Shown: one piece after another, positions 63,438 through 64,000 of the stretch
How the letters are laid out: each line of letters begins with the position of its first letter
How positions within the stretch are numbered: the stretch's first letter is position 1
NCBI RefSeq assembly: GCF_022370835.2
Contig: NZ_CP092365.1
Location: 248,001 to 312,000 of the forward strand
Length of the DNA: 64,000 bases
Direction of reading: 5' to 3'
DNA from: Mycolicibacillus parakoreensis
Lineage (GTDB): Bacteria > Actinomycetota > Actinomycetes > Mycobacteriales > Mycobacteriaceae
The notes under the pieces: generated by a model
What the model saw: only the letters and a program-made list of their open reading frames with translations
What the model was told of the DNA's origin: nothing
Databases searched by the model: none
Program-made: the position numbers and the translations under genes

Positions 63438-63881
63438 ATGGGACAGGTCAGGGCCGCCAACACCGAGTTGATCAACGCCGAGGTGGCGCCGGTGCTCGCG
63501 GCGATCGGTGACTATGACACGGTGCGCCCGGCGATTCTGCCGTCCGCCTACAGCGACTACCGGGTGCTGGAGGGCGGCCAGGGGCAGGGCACGGTGGCGG
63601 CCTGGCGGTTGCAGGCCACCAAATCGCGGGTGCGTGACGTGCAGGTGGCCGTCGACGTCGCCGGTCACGCCGTGATCGAGAAGGACGCCCACTCCTCGAT
63701 GGTGACCAACTGGACCGTCGCCCCGGCCGGGCCGGGCTGCAGCGTGACCGTCACCACCACGTGGACCGGCGCCGGTGGGGTCAAGGGGGTCTTCGAGCGG
63801 ATCTTCGCCCCGCTGGGGCTCAAACGCATCCAGGGCGAGGTGCTGGCCAACCTGAAACGCCACGCCGAGGCCGGCGGGTAA
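63438..63881 (+). CDS. SRPBCC-family protein (Rv3718c type)
   Basis: A 147-residue START/Bet v1-like protein with NTELINAEVAPVLAAIGDYDTVRPAILP at the N-terminus, central strands (WRLQATKSRVRDVQVAVDV), and a C-terminal helix (GLKRIQGEVLANLKRHA). Probably binds a lipid or other hydrophobic ligand; no catalytic residues are seen. The ATG at 63438 follows GAGGAG. Divergent from the FAD oxidoreductase gene across 93 bp. Confidence 0.85.
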   Translation: MGQVRAANTELINAEVAPVLAAIGDYDTVRPAILPSAYSDYRVLEGGQGQGTVAAWRLQATKSRVRDVQVAVDVAGHAVIEKDAHSSMVTNWTVAPAGPGCSVTVTTTWTGAGGVKGVFERIFAPLGLKRIQGEVLANLKRHAEAGG

Positions 63882-63901
63882 CCGGGCGCACCGGGTCGCG
63901 C

Positions 63902-64000
63902 TCAGCGCTGGCTGCCGAGGAAGGCCAGGATGCCGCGGGTGACCGCCTGAGCGTACTTCTGCCGGCCGGTGTCGGACTTCATCAACGCCACGTCGGCCGG
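63902..64000 (-). CDS. N-acetylmuramoyl-L-alanine amidase (Rv3717/Ami1 type), C-terminal end only
   Basis: The last 32 residues before the right edge (PADVALMKSDTGRQKY...GILAFLGSQR) match the C-terminal helix of amidase_3 enzymes. In M. tuberculosis Rv3717 (Ami1) occupies this place next to Rv3718c. It would cleave the amide linking stem peptides to MurNAc. The identification leans on synteny since the catalytic part lies outside the window. Confidence 0.7.
   Translation of the reverse strand, partial: PADVALMKSDTGRQKYAQAVTRGILAFLGSQR

Overview
The window is chromosomal DNA from a high-GC actinobacterium, almost certainly a member of the Mycobacteriaceae. Evidence includes GlfT1 beside the galactan-exporter ATPase, the proteasome activator Bpa with its C-terminal GQYL, MmpS/MmpL, TcrX/TcrY, an LdtA-type L,D-transpeptidase, a WS/DGAT acyltransferase, LucA, LigC with Prim-PolC, and the tyrA/tadA block. 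From left to right the core genes follow the M. tuberculosis H37Rv order from about Rv3782 down to Rv3717, with many accessory insertions. The species cannot be fixed from the sequence alone. Gene starts are often GTG, and 4-bp ATGA/GTGA overlaps mark most operons.

Layout. 1-4.7 kb: arabinogalactan export (glfT1, ABC ATPase), bpa, a class V aminotransferase-like protein lacking the PLP lysine, and a quinone oxidoreductase. 4.75-12.2 kb: tRNA-Ser(TGA), then a lower-GC accessory stretch with a DnaQ-like exonuclease, two small secreted proteins and an mmpS-mmpL operon divergent from a TetR gene with an operator-like palindrome between them. 12.2-18.5 kb: lipE, an SMR exporter, echA21, a secreted hydrophobic protein and hisC2. 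18.6-22.4 kb: tRNA-Ser(GCT), tRNA-Arg(ACG), a DUF1460 protein, and an ABC-F protein whose leader looks like a WhiB7-type promoter followed by a tiny uORF attenuator. 22.4-24.7 kb: an amidohydrolase/APH pair. 25.1-32.5 kb: tcrXY continuous with three envelope glycosyltransferase genes, two of them ArnT-like paralogues flanking a GT2-GtrA fusion. 32.5-40.8 kb: an alkylsulfatase, then a catabolic cluster (APH-like kinase, SDR, acyl-CoA dehydrogenase, TetR, quinone reductase) divergent from a histidine phosphatase and a second APH-like kinase. This set recalls 4-hydroxyacyl-CoA degradation. 40.8-45 kb: tyrA, tadA, tRNA-Ser(CGA) and ldtA. 45-52 kb: a proline-rich secreted protein, WS/DGAT, an OafA/SGNH acyltransferase, and a K+ channel with a DUF6394 partner. 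52.1-55.3 kb: ligC-primpolC, lucA and tRNA-Ser(GGA). 55.3-64 kb: SRP RNA, aspC-type aminotransferase, dnaX, a decayed ABC transporter, an FAD monooxygenase, a methyltransferase/FAD-oxidase pair resembling the 10-methyl fatty acid system, an SRPBCC protein, and the end of an amidase.

The most interesting observations are: the attenuator-like ABC-F leader; the TcrXY-glycosyltransferase operon with three CAYAGCC repeats at 11-bp spacing; the kinase/acyl-CoA dehydrogenase cluster; the catalytically depleted class V aminotransferase; the fused ABC-transporter remnant; and a 13-bp inverted repeat with tandem repeats upstream of dnaX. All functions are inferred from motifs and synteny recalled from knowledge; no database search was run.
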